64,000 bases of DNA from Streptomyces fradiae ATCC 10745 = DSM 40063 (lineage in GTDB: Bacteria; Actinomycetota; Actinomycetes; Streptomycetales; Streptomycetaceae). Under the pieces are notes generated by a model. That model was not told the DNA's origin. It did no database searches and saw nothing but the letters and a program-made list of their open reading frames with translations. Position 1 is the first letter of the stretch; each line of letters begins with the position of its first letter. Both the position numbers and the translations under genes were made by a program. The stretch is taken from contig NZ_CP023696.1 of NCBI RefSeq assembly GCF_008704425.1, positions 1,288,501 to 1,352,500 of the forward strand. The letters run 5' to 3'. Positions 7,080 through 14,999 of this stretch are shown in pieces.

Positions 7080-9134
7080 GTGAGCATCGAGGTCTTCCGG
7101 GACGCCTGGGGCATCCCGCATCTGCGCGCCGGCGACCCGCTGGAGCTCGCCCGCGCCCAGGGCCGCGTCACGGCCCTCGACCGGGCGTGGCAGCTGGAGG
7201 TCGAGCGGCACCGCGCCCAGGGCACCACGGCCGCGTTCCTCGGCCCGGACGCCGTCGAGTGGGACGTCTTCGCCCGCCGCGTACGGCTCGCCGACACCGC
7301 CCGGCGCTGCCTCGCCCGACTGGACGACGCCACCCGCGCCTGGGTCGCGGCGTACACCGACGGGGTCAACGAGGGGCTCGCCGAAGGCGCCCGCCGCAGC
7401 GGCGAGTTCGCCGCCACCGACCTGGAACCGGGCGTCTGGGAGCCCTGGGTGCCGCTGGGCGTCTGGCTGTCGACCCACATCCTCTTCGCCGGCTTCCCGA
7501 CGAAGCTGTGGCGCGAACACGTCGCCCGCACCCTCGGCGACGAGGCGACCGAGCTGTTCGCGACGGACGGCCCCGGCACCTCCGGCAGCAACGGCTGGCT
7601 GGTCACGGCCGACCGGACCGCCACCGGCGCCGCGCTGCTCGCCGGGGACCCGCACCGCTTCATCGAGGCGCCCGGCGTCTACCAGCAGATCCGCCTCGCC
7701 TGCCCCGGCTACGACGTCGTCGGCCTCGCCGTGCCCGGCGTCCCCGGACTGGCGCACTTCGGCCACACCGGCAGTGTCGCCTGGGCCATCACCAACGCCA
7801 TGGCCGACTACCAGGACGTCTACCGCGAACGGCTGCGCCGCCGCCCCGACGGCACCCCGGAGGCCCTCGGCCCCGACGGGTGGCGGCCCGCCCGCGCCCA
7901 CACCGAGACCGTCGAGGTCCGGGGCGCCGACCCGGTCCCCGTGGAGGTGGTGGAGACCGAGCGCGGGCCGGTCATCGTCCCCGACGACGGCGAGGGCGGG
8001 GCGCTGAGCCTGCGCCACCCGCCGCGCGTCACCGGCGACCTGGGCTTCGCCGCGCTGCCCGCGCTGCTCGCCGCGCGGACCGTCGGCGACGTCGACCGGG
8101 CCTTCGACCGCTGGGTGGAGCCCGTGAACGTCGTGCAGGCCGCCGACACCGCGGGCGGCACGCTCCATCGGGTCGCCGGGCACGTCCCCGTACGGCCGCG
8201 CGCCAACCGGCTGCGGGTCGTACCGGCGTGGGAGGCCGCGCACGCGTGGCGGGGCCGGTACGAGCCGCTCCCGCGCGCCGACGTGGACGGCTTCGCCGTG
8301 ATGGCCAACGAGCGGGGGCTCGCCGGGCCGCTGGGCGTCGAGTTCGCGCCGCCGCACCGGGCGGAGCGGATCACCCGCCTGCTGGAGGCGTCGCGGGAGT
8401 GGACGGCGCCGGACATGGCGGCCGTGCACACCGACACCCGACTCGCCTCGGCCCGCCCGCTGCTGGACCTCGCCTCCGGGCTCGACGGCCTGACCGCCGA
8501 GGCCGCCGCCGTGCGCGACCGGCTGCTGCGCTGGGACCTGCGCATGGCCGCCGACAGCGAGGACGCCGCGCTGTACGCCGCCGTGCGGGCCGGGGTCGTA
8601 CGCCGGATCGCCGCGCACCCGGTGTTCGCCGGGCTCGCGGACCTCCCTGCGTACCCGGCGCTGTTCGCGCCGTGGCTGGCGCCGCTCCCGCGCGTCGCCT
8701 ACGCCCTGGAGACGCTGCTGACGGCCGGGCCCGTGCCGCCCGCCGACCGGGCCGGGGCCGTGCGGGGCGCGCTGGAGGAGGCCGCCGCCGCCCCGCCGGC
8801 CGGGCCCTGGGGCGCCACGCACCGGCTCGCCCCGTGGGCGGCGCTGCCCGACGGGGACGACGACGCCCGGTGGCCCGGCCTGGACGGGGACCACGACTGC
8901 GTGCTCTCCACCTCCAGCGTGCCCGGCGTCACCGACCGGAGCGCCCGCGGCCCGGCCGCCCGCTACGTCTGGGACCTGGCACGCCGTGAGGACAGCCTGT
9001 GGGTGGTGCCGTTCGGCGCCTCGGGCGTCCCCGGCGACCCGCACCGGCGCGACCAGCTGCCGCTGTGGCTGCGCGGCGGACTCGTCCCCGTGATCACCGA
9101 CTGGAACCGGCTCAGCAAGGAGCACCCCGCATGA
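7080..9134 (+). CDS. Penicillin-acylase-family Ntn hydrolase (DesG-like), iron regulated
   Basis: 684 residues, GTG start right behind the iron box. It has the penicillin amidase build: alpha part beginning IEVFRDAWGIPHLRA, then the autoproteolysis site with the predicted catalytic beta-chain N-terminal Ser170 in GTSGSNGWLV, followed by LLAGDPHR, and the conserved Asn region VANERGLAG-like downstream. No signal peptide is visible, unlike periplasmic PvdQ or penicillin G acylases, so it appears cytoplasmic. A penicillin amidase (DesG) next to an acyltransferase (DesH) has been described with desferrioxamine genes in some actinobacteria; the iron box and the coupled GNAT gene fit that pair. The substrate is unknown; arylacetyl amide hydrolysis for siderophore tailoring is an inference. 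Confidence 0.82.
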   Translation: MSIEVFRDAWGIPHLRAGDPLELARAQGRVTALDRAWQLEVERHRAQGTTAAFLGPDAVEWDVFARRVRLADTARRCLARLDDATRAWVAAYTDGVNEGLAEGARRSGEFAATDLEPGVWEPWVPLGVWLSTHILFAGFPTKLWREHVARTLGDEATELFATDGPGTSGSNGWLVTADRTATGAALLAGDPHRFIEAPGVYQQIRLACPGYDVVGLAVPGVPGLAHFGHTGSVAWAITNAMADYQDVYRERLRRRPDGTPEALGPDGWRPARAHTETVEVRGADPVPVEVVETERGPVIVPDDGEGGALSLRHPPRVTGDLGFAALPALLAARTVGDVDRAFDRWVEPVNVVQAADTAGGTLHRVAGHVPVRPRANRLRVVPAWEAAHAWRGRYEPLPRADVDGFAVMANERGLAGPLGVEFAPPHRAERITRLLEASREWTAPDMAAVHTDTRLASARPLLDLASGLDGLTAEAAAVRDRLLRWDLRMAADSEDAALYAAVRAGVVRRIAAHPVFAGLADLPAYPALFAPWLAPLPRVAYALETLLTAGPVPPADRAGAVRGALEEAAAAPPAGPWGATHRLAPWAALPDGDDDARWPGLDGDHDCVLSTSSVPGVTDRSARGPAARYVWDLARREDSLWVVPFGASGVPGDPHRRDQLPLWLRGGLVPVITDWNRLSKEHPA

Positions 9135-9817
9135 CCCCCGACAACCACGGCCCCGCGGCTTCCGCCGAGGCCGCCGGCTCCGTCGCCTCCGCCGGGGCGC
9201 CCGGCGCCAGGGCGGGCGCCGCCGCGTACGCAACCGCCGCGTACGCAACCGCCGTGTACGGAACCGCCGTGTACGAGCGCACCGTGGACGGCTTCGGCAC
9301 GGTCCGCGTCGTCCCCCTCGACCCGGACCGGGACGCCCCGCTGGTGCACTCCTGGGTGAGCGAGGAGCGGGCCCGGTTCTGGGGCATGCGGGGCGCGAGC
9401 GTGGAGGACGTCCGGGGCGTCTACGCCCACCTGGACACGCTGACCACGCACCACGCGTTCCTGGCGCTCCGCGACGGCGTCCCGGTGGCGCTGTTCCAGA
9501 CGTACGACCCGGAGGCGGACCGGGTCTCCGAGTGCTACGAGGCGCGCCCCGGCGACATCGGCGTCCACCTGCTGCTGGCGCCCGCCGCCGCCCCGGAGCC
9601 CGGTTTCACCGGGCACGTGCTGGGGGTGCTCACCGCGTACTGCCTCTCCACCCACGAGCGGATCGTGGTCGAGCCGGACGCGGCGAACGACAAGGCCGTG
9701 GCGCTGTTGGCCCGCAGCGGCTTCGAGGTGGGCCCGGAGGTGGTCCTCCCGGAGGTCGTGCTCCCGGAGGTCCACCTCCCGGCGAAGCGGGCGCGACTGG
9801 CGTTCCTCACCCGCTGA
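9131..9817 (+). CDS. GNAT acyltransferase of the siderophore (IucB/DesC/DesH) type
   Basis: 228 residues; ATG 9131 overlaps the stop of the acylase gene (ATGA), so translation is coupled. After an Ala-rich N-terminus with three 15-bp repeats (AYATA units) comes a GNAT domain like those that acylate hydroxylysine or hydroxycadaverine: VHSWVSEERARFWGM, QTYDPEADRVSECYEARPGDIGVHLLL, then RIVVEPDAANDKAVALLARSGFE. It probably uses acyl-CoA to acylate an amine in siderophore assembly. No other siderophore gene is in the window, so the partner pathway must lie elsewhere. The tail EVVLPEVVLPEVHLP is also a short tandem repeat. Confidence 0.82.
   Translation: MTPDNHGPAASAEAAGSVASAGAPGARAGAAAYATAAYATAVYGTAVYERTVDGFGTVRVVPLDPDRDAPLVHSWVSEERARFWGMRGASVEDVRGVYAHLDTLTTHHAFLALRDGVPVALFQTYDPEADRVSECYEARPGDIGVHLLLAPAAAPEPGFTGHVLGVLTAYCLSTHERIVVEPDAANDKAVALLARSGFEVGPEVVLPEVVLPEVHLPAKRARLAFLTR
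9224..9268 (+). repeat. Three-copy 15-bp in-frame repeat in the GNAT gene
   Basis: Units gcgtacgcaaccgcc, gcgtacgcaaccgcc and gtgtacggaaccgcc encode AYATA, AYATA and VYGTA in front of the GNAT domain. Confidence 0.9.
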
Positions 9818-9818
9818 T

Positions 9819-9899
9819 CCCGCCGGCCTGGCGGCCCGGTGGCCTGGCGGCTGGGTGGCCTGGTGGCCCCGCGGCCCGGTGGCGTGCCCGGCCGGCGGG
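9819..9899. terminator. Candidate bidirectional terminator between convergent genes
   Basis: Perfect 10-base inverted arms CCCGCCGGCC (9819-9828) and GGCCGGCGGG (9890-9899) enclose a GC-rich core of GGCCTGGCGG-like repeats that can fold further. It lies between the stop codons of the GNAT gene (+) and the amidohydrolase (-). There is no U tract, which is usual in Streptomyces. Confidence 0.5.
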
Positions 9900-11000
9900 T
9901 CAGAGGACGACGCGGCCGTTGAGGACGACCCGGCGGGGCGCCGCCAGGACCCGCACGTCGGCGCGCGGGTCCTCGTCGTAGACGACCAGGTCGGCGGGGG
10001 CGCCCTCCTCCAGCGCGGGGCGCCCCAGCCAGGCGCGGGCCGCCCAGGTGGTCGCGGAGAGCGCGTCGAGCGGCGGGATGCCGGCCTTGGCCAGTTCGGC
10101 CACCTCGGCGGCCACCAGCCCGTGCGGGAGGGAACCGCCCGCGTCGGTGCCGACGAACACGGGGATGCCCGCGTCGTACGCGGCGCGGACCGTGTCGTAG
10201 CGCCGCTCGTGCAGCCGCCGCATGTGGCCGGCCCAGCGCGGGAACTTCTCCTCCCCTCCGGCGGCGAGACGCGGGAACGTGGCGATGTTCACCAGGGTCG
10301 GCACGATCGCGACCCCGCGCTCCGCGAACAGCGGGATCGTCTCCTCGGTCAGGCCCGTGGCGTGCTCCACGCAGTCAATGCCCGCCTCCACCAGGTCCCG
10401 CAGCGACTCCTCGGCGAAGCAGTGGGCGGTGACGCGGGCGCCGAGCCGGTGCGCCTCCGCGATGGCCGCCTCCACCTCGGCGCGCGGCCAGCAGGCGGCC
10501 AGGTCGCCCGCGTCCCGGTCGATCCAGTCGCCGACCAGCTTCACCCAGCCGTCGCCGCGCCGCGCCTCGCGGGCCACGTACGCGACGAGGTCGGCGGGCT
10601 CGATCTCGTGCGCGTAGTTGCGGATGTACCGGCGGGTGCGGGCGATGTGCCGCCCCGCGCGGATGATCTTCGGCAGGTCGTCGCGGTCGTCGATCCACCG
10701 GGTGTCCGCGGCGGACCCGGCGTCGCGCAGCAGCAGGGCGCCCGCGTCGCGGTCGGTCAGGGCCTGCTTCTCGCTGGTCGCCTCGTCCACGGCGCCGTGC
10801 GCGTCGATGCCGACGTGGCAGTGCGCGTCCACCAGGCCGGGCAGCGCCCAGCCGGTCACCGTGCGGACGTCGGCCGCGAGGGGCCCGGCGGGCCGGGTGT
10901 AGGTGACCCGGCCGTCCACGACCCACAGTTCGTCGCGGACGTCCTGCGGACCGACGAGCACCCGCCCCTTCACATGCAGTACCACCATGCGATCGCTCAT
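9900..11000 (-). CDS. Metal-dependent amidohydrolase family protein
   Basis: 366 residues from ATG 11000 (MSDRMVVLHVKGRVL); a GTG three codons earlier is possible. Imidazolonepropionase/prolidase-like amidohydrolase: beta-sandwich segments at both ends, metal motif VDAHCHVGID near residue 60, a lysine in GWVKLVGDW, then TAHCF and CVEHATG histidines and the catalytic Asp in VFVGTDAGGSLPH. Enzymes of this group hydrolyse cyclic amides or dipeptides using one or two zinc ions; the substrate cannot be told. Cytoplasmic. Divergent from the aminotransferase gene, with a 107-bp shared promoter region. Confidence 0.87.
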   Translation of the reverse strand: MSDRMVVLHVKGRVLVGPQDVRDELWVVDGRVTYTRPAGPLAADVRTVTGWALPGLVDAHCHVGIDAHGAVDEATSEKQALTDRDAGALLLRDAGSAADTRWIDDRDDLPKIIRAGRHIARTRRYIRNYAHEIEPADLVAYVAREARRGDGWVKLVGDWIDRDAGDLAACWPRAEVEAAIAEAHRLGARVTAHCFAEESLRDLVEAGIDCVEHATGLTEETIPLFAERGVAIVPTLVNIATFPRLAAGGEEKFPRWAGHMRRLHERRYDTVRAAYDAGIPVFVGTDAGGSLPHGLVAAEVAELAKAGIPPLDALSATTWAARAWLGRPALEEGAPADLVVYDEDPRADVRVLAAPRRVVLNGRVVL

Positions 11001-11107
11001 GTCCGGCACTGTACGAGGCGCTGGGTACGCTCGGCTGGGCGCCCCCGCGGCCCGTACCGGGCGGGCGGGCGCCCGAGGACCCCCGAGAACGTGAGAGAGC
11101 GACCGCC

Positions 11108-12217
11108 GTGACCCAGCCCCACCCCTTCCTGGACCTGCCCCCGCTGACCGCGGACCGCTTCGCCGCGATCGAGCGGCGCGTGGCCGACCTGCTCGCCACC
11201 GGGCAGGACGTGGTGATCACGCAGGGCGAGGCGCTGCTGCCGCTGGAGGGGTGCGTGCGCGGCGGCGCCCGGCCCGGCTCGACCGCGCTGAACGTCGTCA
11301 CCGGCCCGTACGGGCAGACCTTCGGCGGCTGGCTGCGCGACTGCGGGGCGACCGTGGTGGACCTGGAGGTGCCGTTCCACCGGGCGGTCACCGCCGAGGA
11401 GGTCGAGCGGGCGCTGGCTGCGCACCCGGAGACCGACTTCGTGTCGCTCGTGCACGCCGAGGCGGCGACCGGCAACACCAACCCGGTCGCCGCGATCGGC
11501 GAGGTCGTACGGGCGCACGGGGCGCTGTTCATGCTGGACGCGGTGGCGTCGGTGGGCGCGGAGCCGCTGCTGCCCGACGCGTGGGGCGTCGACCTGTGCG
11601 TGATCGGCGCGCAGAAGGCGCTGGGCGGCCCGGCGGGCGTGTCGGCCGTGTCGGTGAGCGGCCGGGCGTGGGAGCGGTTCGCCGCCAATCCGCGGGCGCC
11701 GCGCCGCTCGTACCTGTCGCTGCTCGACTGGAAGGAGCGCTGGATCGACGGCGGCCGGCGCGCGCTGCTGCACGCCCCGGCGCAGCTGGAGATGCTGGCG
11801 CTGGAGGCGTGCCTGGAGCGGGTCGACGCGGAGGGCGGCCTGCCCGCGCTGACGGCCCGCCACGCGTCGGCCGCGGCGGCGGTGCGGGCCGGTGCGGTGG
11901 CGCTGGGCGGCGGCCTGGAGCCGTACGTGCACGACGCGGCCGACGCGGCCCCCGTCGCGACGACCCTGCGCACCCCGGAGGGGGTGGACGCGGCGGCGCT
12001 GGTGGCGAAGGCGCTGGCCGCGGACCCGTCGGCGCCGCTCGCGGCGGGCGGTGGGGCGCTGGCCCGCGAGATGGTGCGGGTCAACCACTACGGCCCGGCC
12101 GCGACCCCGGAGGCCGTACGGGCGTCCCTCGCGGCCCTCGGCGCCGCGCTGGCGTCCCTGGGCCGCCCGGTGGCCCCGCAGGCGGCGCTGGAGGCGTCCG
12201 CGGGCGCCTGGGGGTGA
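11108..12217 (+). CDS. Class V PLP-dependent aminotransferase
   Basis: 369 residues, GTG start with a purine-rich site (gagagag) upstream. Fold type I enzyme of the alanine-glyoxylate/pyridoxamine-pyruvate aminotransferase group: ALNVVTGPYGQTFGGWLRDCG near the N-terminus, AEAATGNTNPV, LDAVASVGAEPL with the cofactor aspartate, and the PLP lysine in CVIGAQKALGGPAG. The C-terminal domain ends with REMVRVNHYGPAA. The substrate is not evident; the divergent amidohydrolase may act in the same catabolic route, but this is only inferred from position. Confidence 0.87.
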   Translation: MTQPHPFLDLPPLTADRFAAIERRVADLLATGQDVVITQGEALLPLEGCVRGGARPGSTALNVVTGPYGQTFGGWLRDCGATVVDLEVPFHRAVTAEEVERALAAHPETDFVSLVHAEAATGNTNPVAAIGEVVRAHGALFMLDAVASVGAEPLLPDAWGVDLCVIGAQKALGGPAGVSAVSVSGRAWERFAANPRAPRRSYLSLLDWKERWIDGGRRALLHAPAQLEMLALEACLERVDAEGGLPALTARHASAAAAVRAGAVALGGGLEPYVHDAADAAPVATTLRTPEGVDAAALVAKALAADPSAPLAAGGGALAREMVRVNHYGPAATPEAVRASLAALGAALASLGRPVAPQAALEASAGAWG

Positions 12218-12414
12218 CCTCGCGGGTCCCCCCTTCCCCCTCGCGCCCGTCCGGGCGTGCCGGGAGGGTGCCCGCCGGGGGCGGGCGGGTACCGGACGGG
12301 CGGATGCGGGGGCGGGCGGGTACCGGACGGGTGTGTATCGGGGCGGGCGCGCCCCGGACGGACGCGTTCCGCTCTGGGCAGGTGGGCGCCGAGGCGGGCG
12401 CGCCCCGGGCGGGC

Positions 12415-12486
12415 GGGCGCCGGACGTCGGGCGGGCGCCGGACGTCGGGTGGGCGCCGGACGTCGGGGGGGCGCCGGACGTCAGGT
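12415..12486. repeat. Four-copy 18-bp tandem repeat
   Basis: Unit gggcgccggacgtcgggn repeated with an exact 18-bp period. Its last copy runs into the stop codon of the LysR gene (12481-12483). The rest of the 12218-12480 spacer is similar GC-rich repeat-like sequence (cgggcgggtaccggacggg occurs twice near 12280-12330) with no gene. Confidence 0.85.
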
Positions 12487-13437
12487 GGGTGTCGCCCTCG
12501 CCGTGCACGGTGGCGGGGCCTGGGCCGGCGCCGGGCGGGGCCGCGGGGTCCGGTGCGGCGGCATGGGGTCCGCCGTGGCGGTGAGCGCCTCCAGCAGGGC
12601 CGCGACCGCCGGGGCGAGCCGGCCCGGCCGTACCGCCAGGGAGACCGGCACGCGGGGCGCCCGCAGCGGCCGGAACGCCAGGCGGCGGTCGCGCGGCAGC
12701 GGGACCACAGGGTGGAACACCGTCCAGGACGGTTCGGCCGCGGACGCCAGGTCGTCGAGCGTGGCCGCCAGGGTGGTGAACGGCGGGCCCGGCGTCCAGC
12801 CCGGGACGGCGGCCGTGACCAGGTCGTGCAGGGCCGGATTGGCCTCGCGCGGCGCCAGCCGCAGCGGCAGCCGGGCGAGCCGGGCCGGGTGCGGCTCGTC
12901 CAGCGCGGCGAGCGGGTGCCCGGCCGGCAGGGCGGCCAGCAGCGGCTCCGTCCACACCGGGTACAGGGCGATCCCGTCCGCCCGGCACACCGTCCGGACG
13001 AGCGCCGCGTCGAAGGTGCCCGAGCGGACCGCCGCGAGCCGCCCCTCCTGCGGGGCGCGCTCCAGCCGCACCCGGAGCCGGGGCCGCCGCTCGGCGAGCG
13101 CGCCCAGCGCCCGGTACACGCGGTCGGCGAAGGCCCTGCTGGTGCCGAGCCGCACGATGCCCTCCGTACCGGCCGCGATGCCCTCCGCGGTCTCCCGGAC
13201 CCGCTCGGCCGCCGCGACCGCCGCCCGCGCCTCGGGCAGCAGTCGCTCCCCCGCGGCGGTGAGCCGTACGTGCCGGGGAGGCGCCCCGCGCTCGAACAGC
13301 CGCAGGCCCAGCTCCTTCTCCAGGGCGTCGATCCGGCGCCCCACCTCTGCCTCGGGGGCCTCCAGCCGCTCGGCCGCCCGCCCGAAGCCGAGTTCCTCGG
13401 CCACGGCGACGAAGTGCTCCAGCTGACGCAGTTCCAC
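12481..13437 (-). CDS. LysR-family transcriptional regulator
   Basis: 318 residues from GTG 13437 (MELRQLEHFVAVAEELGFGRAAERL); a GTG four codons upstream is also possible, but this start has the GGGGGCGG site at the right distance and gives the normal LysR N-terminus. Winged helix-turn-helix over residues 1-60 (RIDALEKELGLRLFERG), then a substrate-binding domain of two alpha/beta lobes. The last 25 residues are Pro/Arg/Ala-rich and derive from GC-rich repeat sequence. Its target is unknown: it is convergent with the aminotransferase gene and is followed upstream by a long spacer before ectA. Confidence 0.88.
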   Translation of the reverse strand: MELRQLEHFVAVAEELGFGRAAERLEAPEAEVGRRIDALEKELGLRLFERGAPPRHVRLTAAGERLLPEARAAVAAAERVRETAEGIAAGTEGIVRLGTSRAFADRVYRALGALAERRPRLRVRLERAPQEGRLAAVRSGTFDAALVRTVCRADGIALYPVWTEPLLAALPAGHPLAALDEPHPARLARLPLRLAPREANPALHDLVTAAVPGWTPGPPFTTLAATLDDLASAAEPSWTVFHPVVPLPRDRRLAFRPLRAPRVPVSLAVRPGRLAPAVAALLEALTATADPMPPHRTPRPRPAPAQAPPPCTARATPT

Positions 13438-14099
13438 TGCCGCCCCCACCCGCCCTCACTGTTCGCTGCCCGACCCGTGCGCCCGTCCGCCCGGCTCCCC
13501 GGTTCCGGTCGCTCAACGACCGGGCGGGGGCGGACTCTTCCCCATGTGTACGGGCAGACGGCGAAGAGCGCGAGCACTCCACGCGGCGGGGACGGGGAAC
13601 CGGCCGCCGGGCCCGGCGAAGGTGCGGCGGCGGACGGCGGACAGCAGAAGGCGGCGAGCGGAGGGCAGAGGACAGAGGGCGTGGGGCGGACGATCGCGAT
13701 CGGGCCGCGCCCGCGAGCGGCGAGCGGCCACGGGCAGGGACGGGGGGCGGGGACGACTTGCTTTTCCCCCGCCGTAGGCGGGATATTCCCCGGATGAATT
13801 CCCTGCGTTTCCCGTGGTTCACCATGGGCAGCTTCCCGCATTCTCCTGCCCGGTTTCCGTGATCCTAAACGCAGGGTTTCCAGAACGATTCCGCACCGAT
13901 CTGACGTCGTGTCAAGCGCCTTTCCCGGGTGTGACGCACTCCACACAGCGCCCGGATTGTCCGGACATGTACGGGCGTAACGCCCGCAACTGCGGCACCT
14001 TTCACCGCGTCCCGCGCACGCGTGATAACACAGCATTCCTTTGCACCCAAGACCTCGCACCGATGCAATCCAAGGAATTGCTGGGTAAGTTTCATCCGC
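13438..14099. other. Long spacer upstream of ectA, probable promoter region
   Basis: 662 bp between the divergent LysR and ectA genes. The left half is GC-rich with a 7-bp hairpin CCGGTCG-ctcaa-CGACCGG at 13505-13523. The right half (about 13780-14099) is clearly AT-richer than its surroundings, as expected of a regulated promoter, and contains the palindrome TGTCCGGACA at 13958-13967. No protein family is recognisable in any frame. Ectoine genes are usually induced by osmotic or heat stress; no EctR-type regulator is adjacent. Confidence 0.6.
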
Positions 14100-14636
14100 A
14101 TGACCGCCGCACAAGCAGAAGTTGCACGTGCCCGTTACGAATTCATCGAAAGTCCGCGCGTGGAGGACGGAGCCGCGATCTGGCGCATCGCCCGGGACTC
14201 GCGGGTGCTGGATCTCAACTCCTCGTACAGCTACCTCCTGTGGTGCCGCGACTTCGCCGCCACCTCCCTGGTCGCGCGCGGTGACGACGGCGAGCCGATC
14301 GCCTTCGTCACCGGCTACCTGCGCCCCGACCGGCCCGGGACCCTCGTCGTCTGGCAGGTCGCCGTCGACCACGCGCACCGGGGCCGGGGGCTGGCCGCCA
14401 CGCTGCTCGACGAGCTGACCGCGCGGCTCGCGGACCGGGGGGTCCACACCGTCGAGACGACCGTCACCCCGGACAACACGGCCTCCGACCGGCTGTTCAC
14501 CTCCTTCGCCGAGCGGCGGGGCGCGTCCCTGGAGCGCGAGGTGCTGTTCGACGGCGCGCTGTTCCCCGAGGCGACGCACGAGCCCGAGGTGCTGTACCGC
14601 ATCCAGCCGGTGACCGGCGCCGTACGCCCGGACTGA
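14100..14636 (+). CDS. ectA: L-2,4-diaminobutyrate N-gamma-acetyltransferase
   Basis: 178 residues from ATG 14100 (MTAAQAEVARARYEF). GNAT fold with the EctA signature: PRVEDGAAIWRIARDS, LDLNSSYSYLLWCRDFAATS, the acetyl-CoA motif VDHAHRGRGLAATLLDEL and TTVTPDNTASDRLFTSFA. It acetylates L-2,4-diaminobutyrate made by EctB, the second step of ectoine synthesis. First gene of ectABCD. The Shine-Dalgarno site is weak. In-frame codons upstream exist, but homology begins after this start. Confidence 0.95.
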   Translation: MTAAQAEVARARYEFIESPRVEDGAAIWRIARDSRVLDLNSSYSYLLWCRDFAATSLVARGDDGEPIAFVTGYLRPDRPGTLVVWQVAVDHAHRGRGLAATLLDELTARLADRGVHTVETTVTPDNTASDRLFTSFAERRGASLEREVLFDGALFPEATHEPEVLYRIQPVTGAVRPD

Positions 14637-14999
14637 CCCCGGTCCGCCCGGCCGGGCGAGCCGCGGGCGCACGCCGGGCGACACACGCCGGCACCGCGCC
14701 CTTCGCACCGGCTCCACGCCGGCCCGCGACCGCGCCGCGCACCGGCCGGCCGCGCACCGGCCGGCGACCGCGCACCCACCCCCGCGCCGGCCCGGCACCG
14801 GGCCGGGCGGGCCCGTCGCACCGCGGCCGGTCAGAGCCGCCGCCCGTACCGCGGCGGCCGGCGCGGGAGCCGCCCCGGACCGGCTCGGGGGCCGCCCCCG
14901 ACCGGCTCGGGAGCCGGCCCGTGAGGCGCCGGCCGGGACCGTGCGCCACCGGTGCGCCCGCCCCCACACGTCTTCCACTTCACGCAGGAGTGATCAACC
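14637..14999. other. Unusually long ectA-ectB spacer
   Basis: 363 bp of GC-rich low-complexity sequence (ccggccggccgcgcac-type repeats near 14735-14775; ccggctcggg twice near 14877-14910) with several possible hairpins. No gene is seen. A site gcaggag precedes the ectB start at the right distance. In many bacteria ectA and ectB are nearly adjacent. Confidence 0.6.

Noticed and set aside
13814..14284. A 156-residue plus-strand frame through the ectA promoter
   Set aside because: Its second half is ectA in another frame and the first half has no coding character; the ectA frame is certain.
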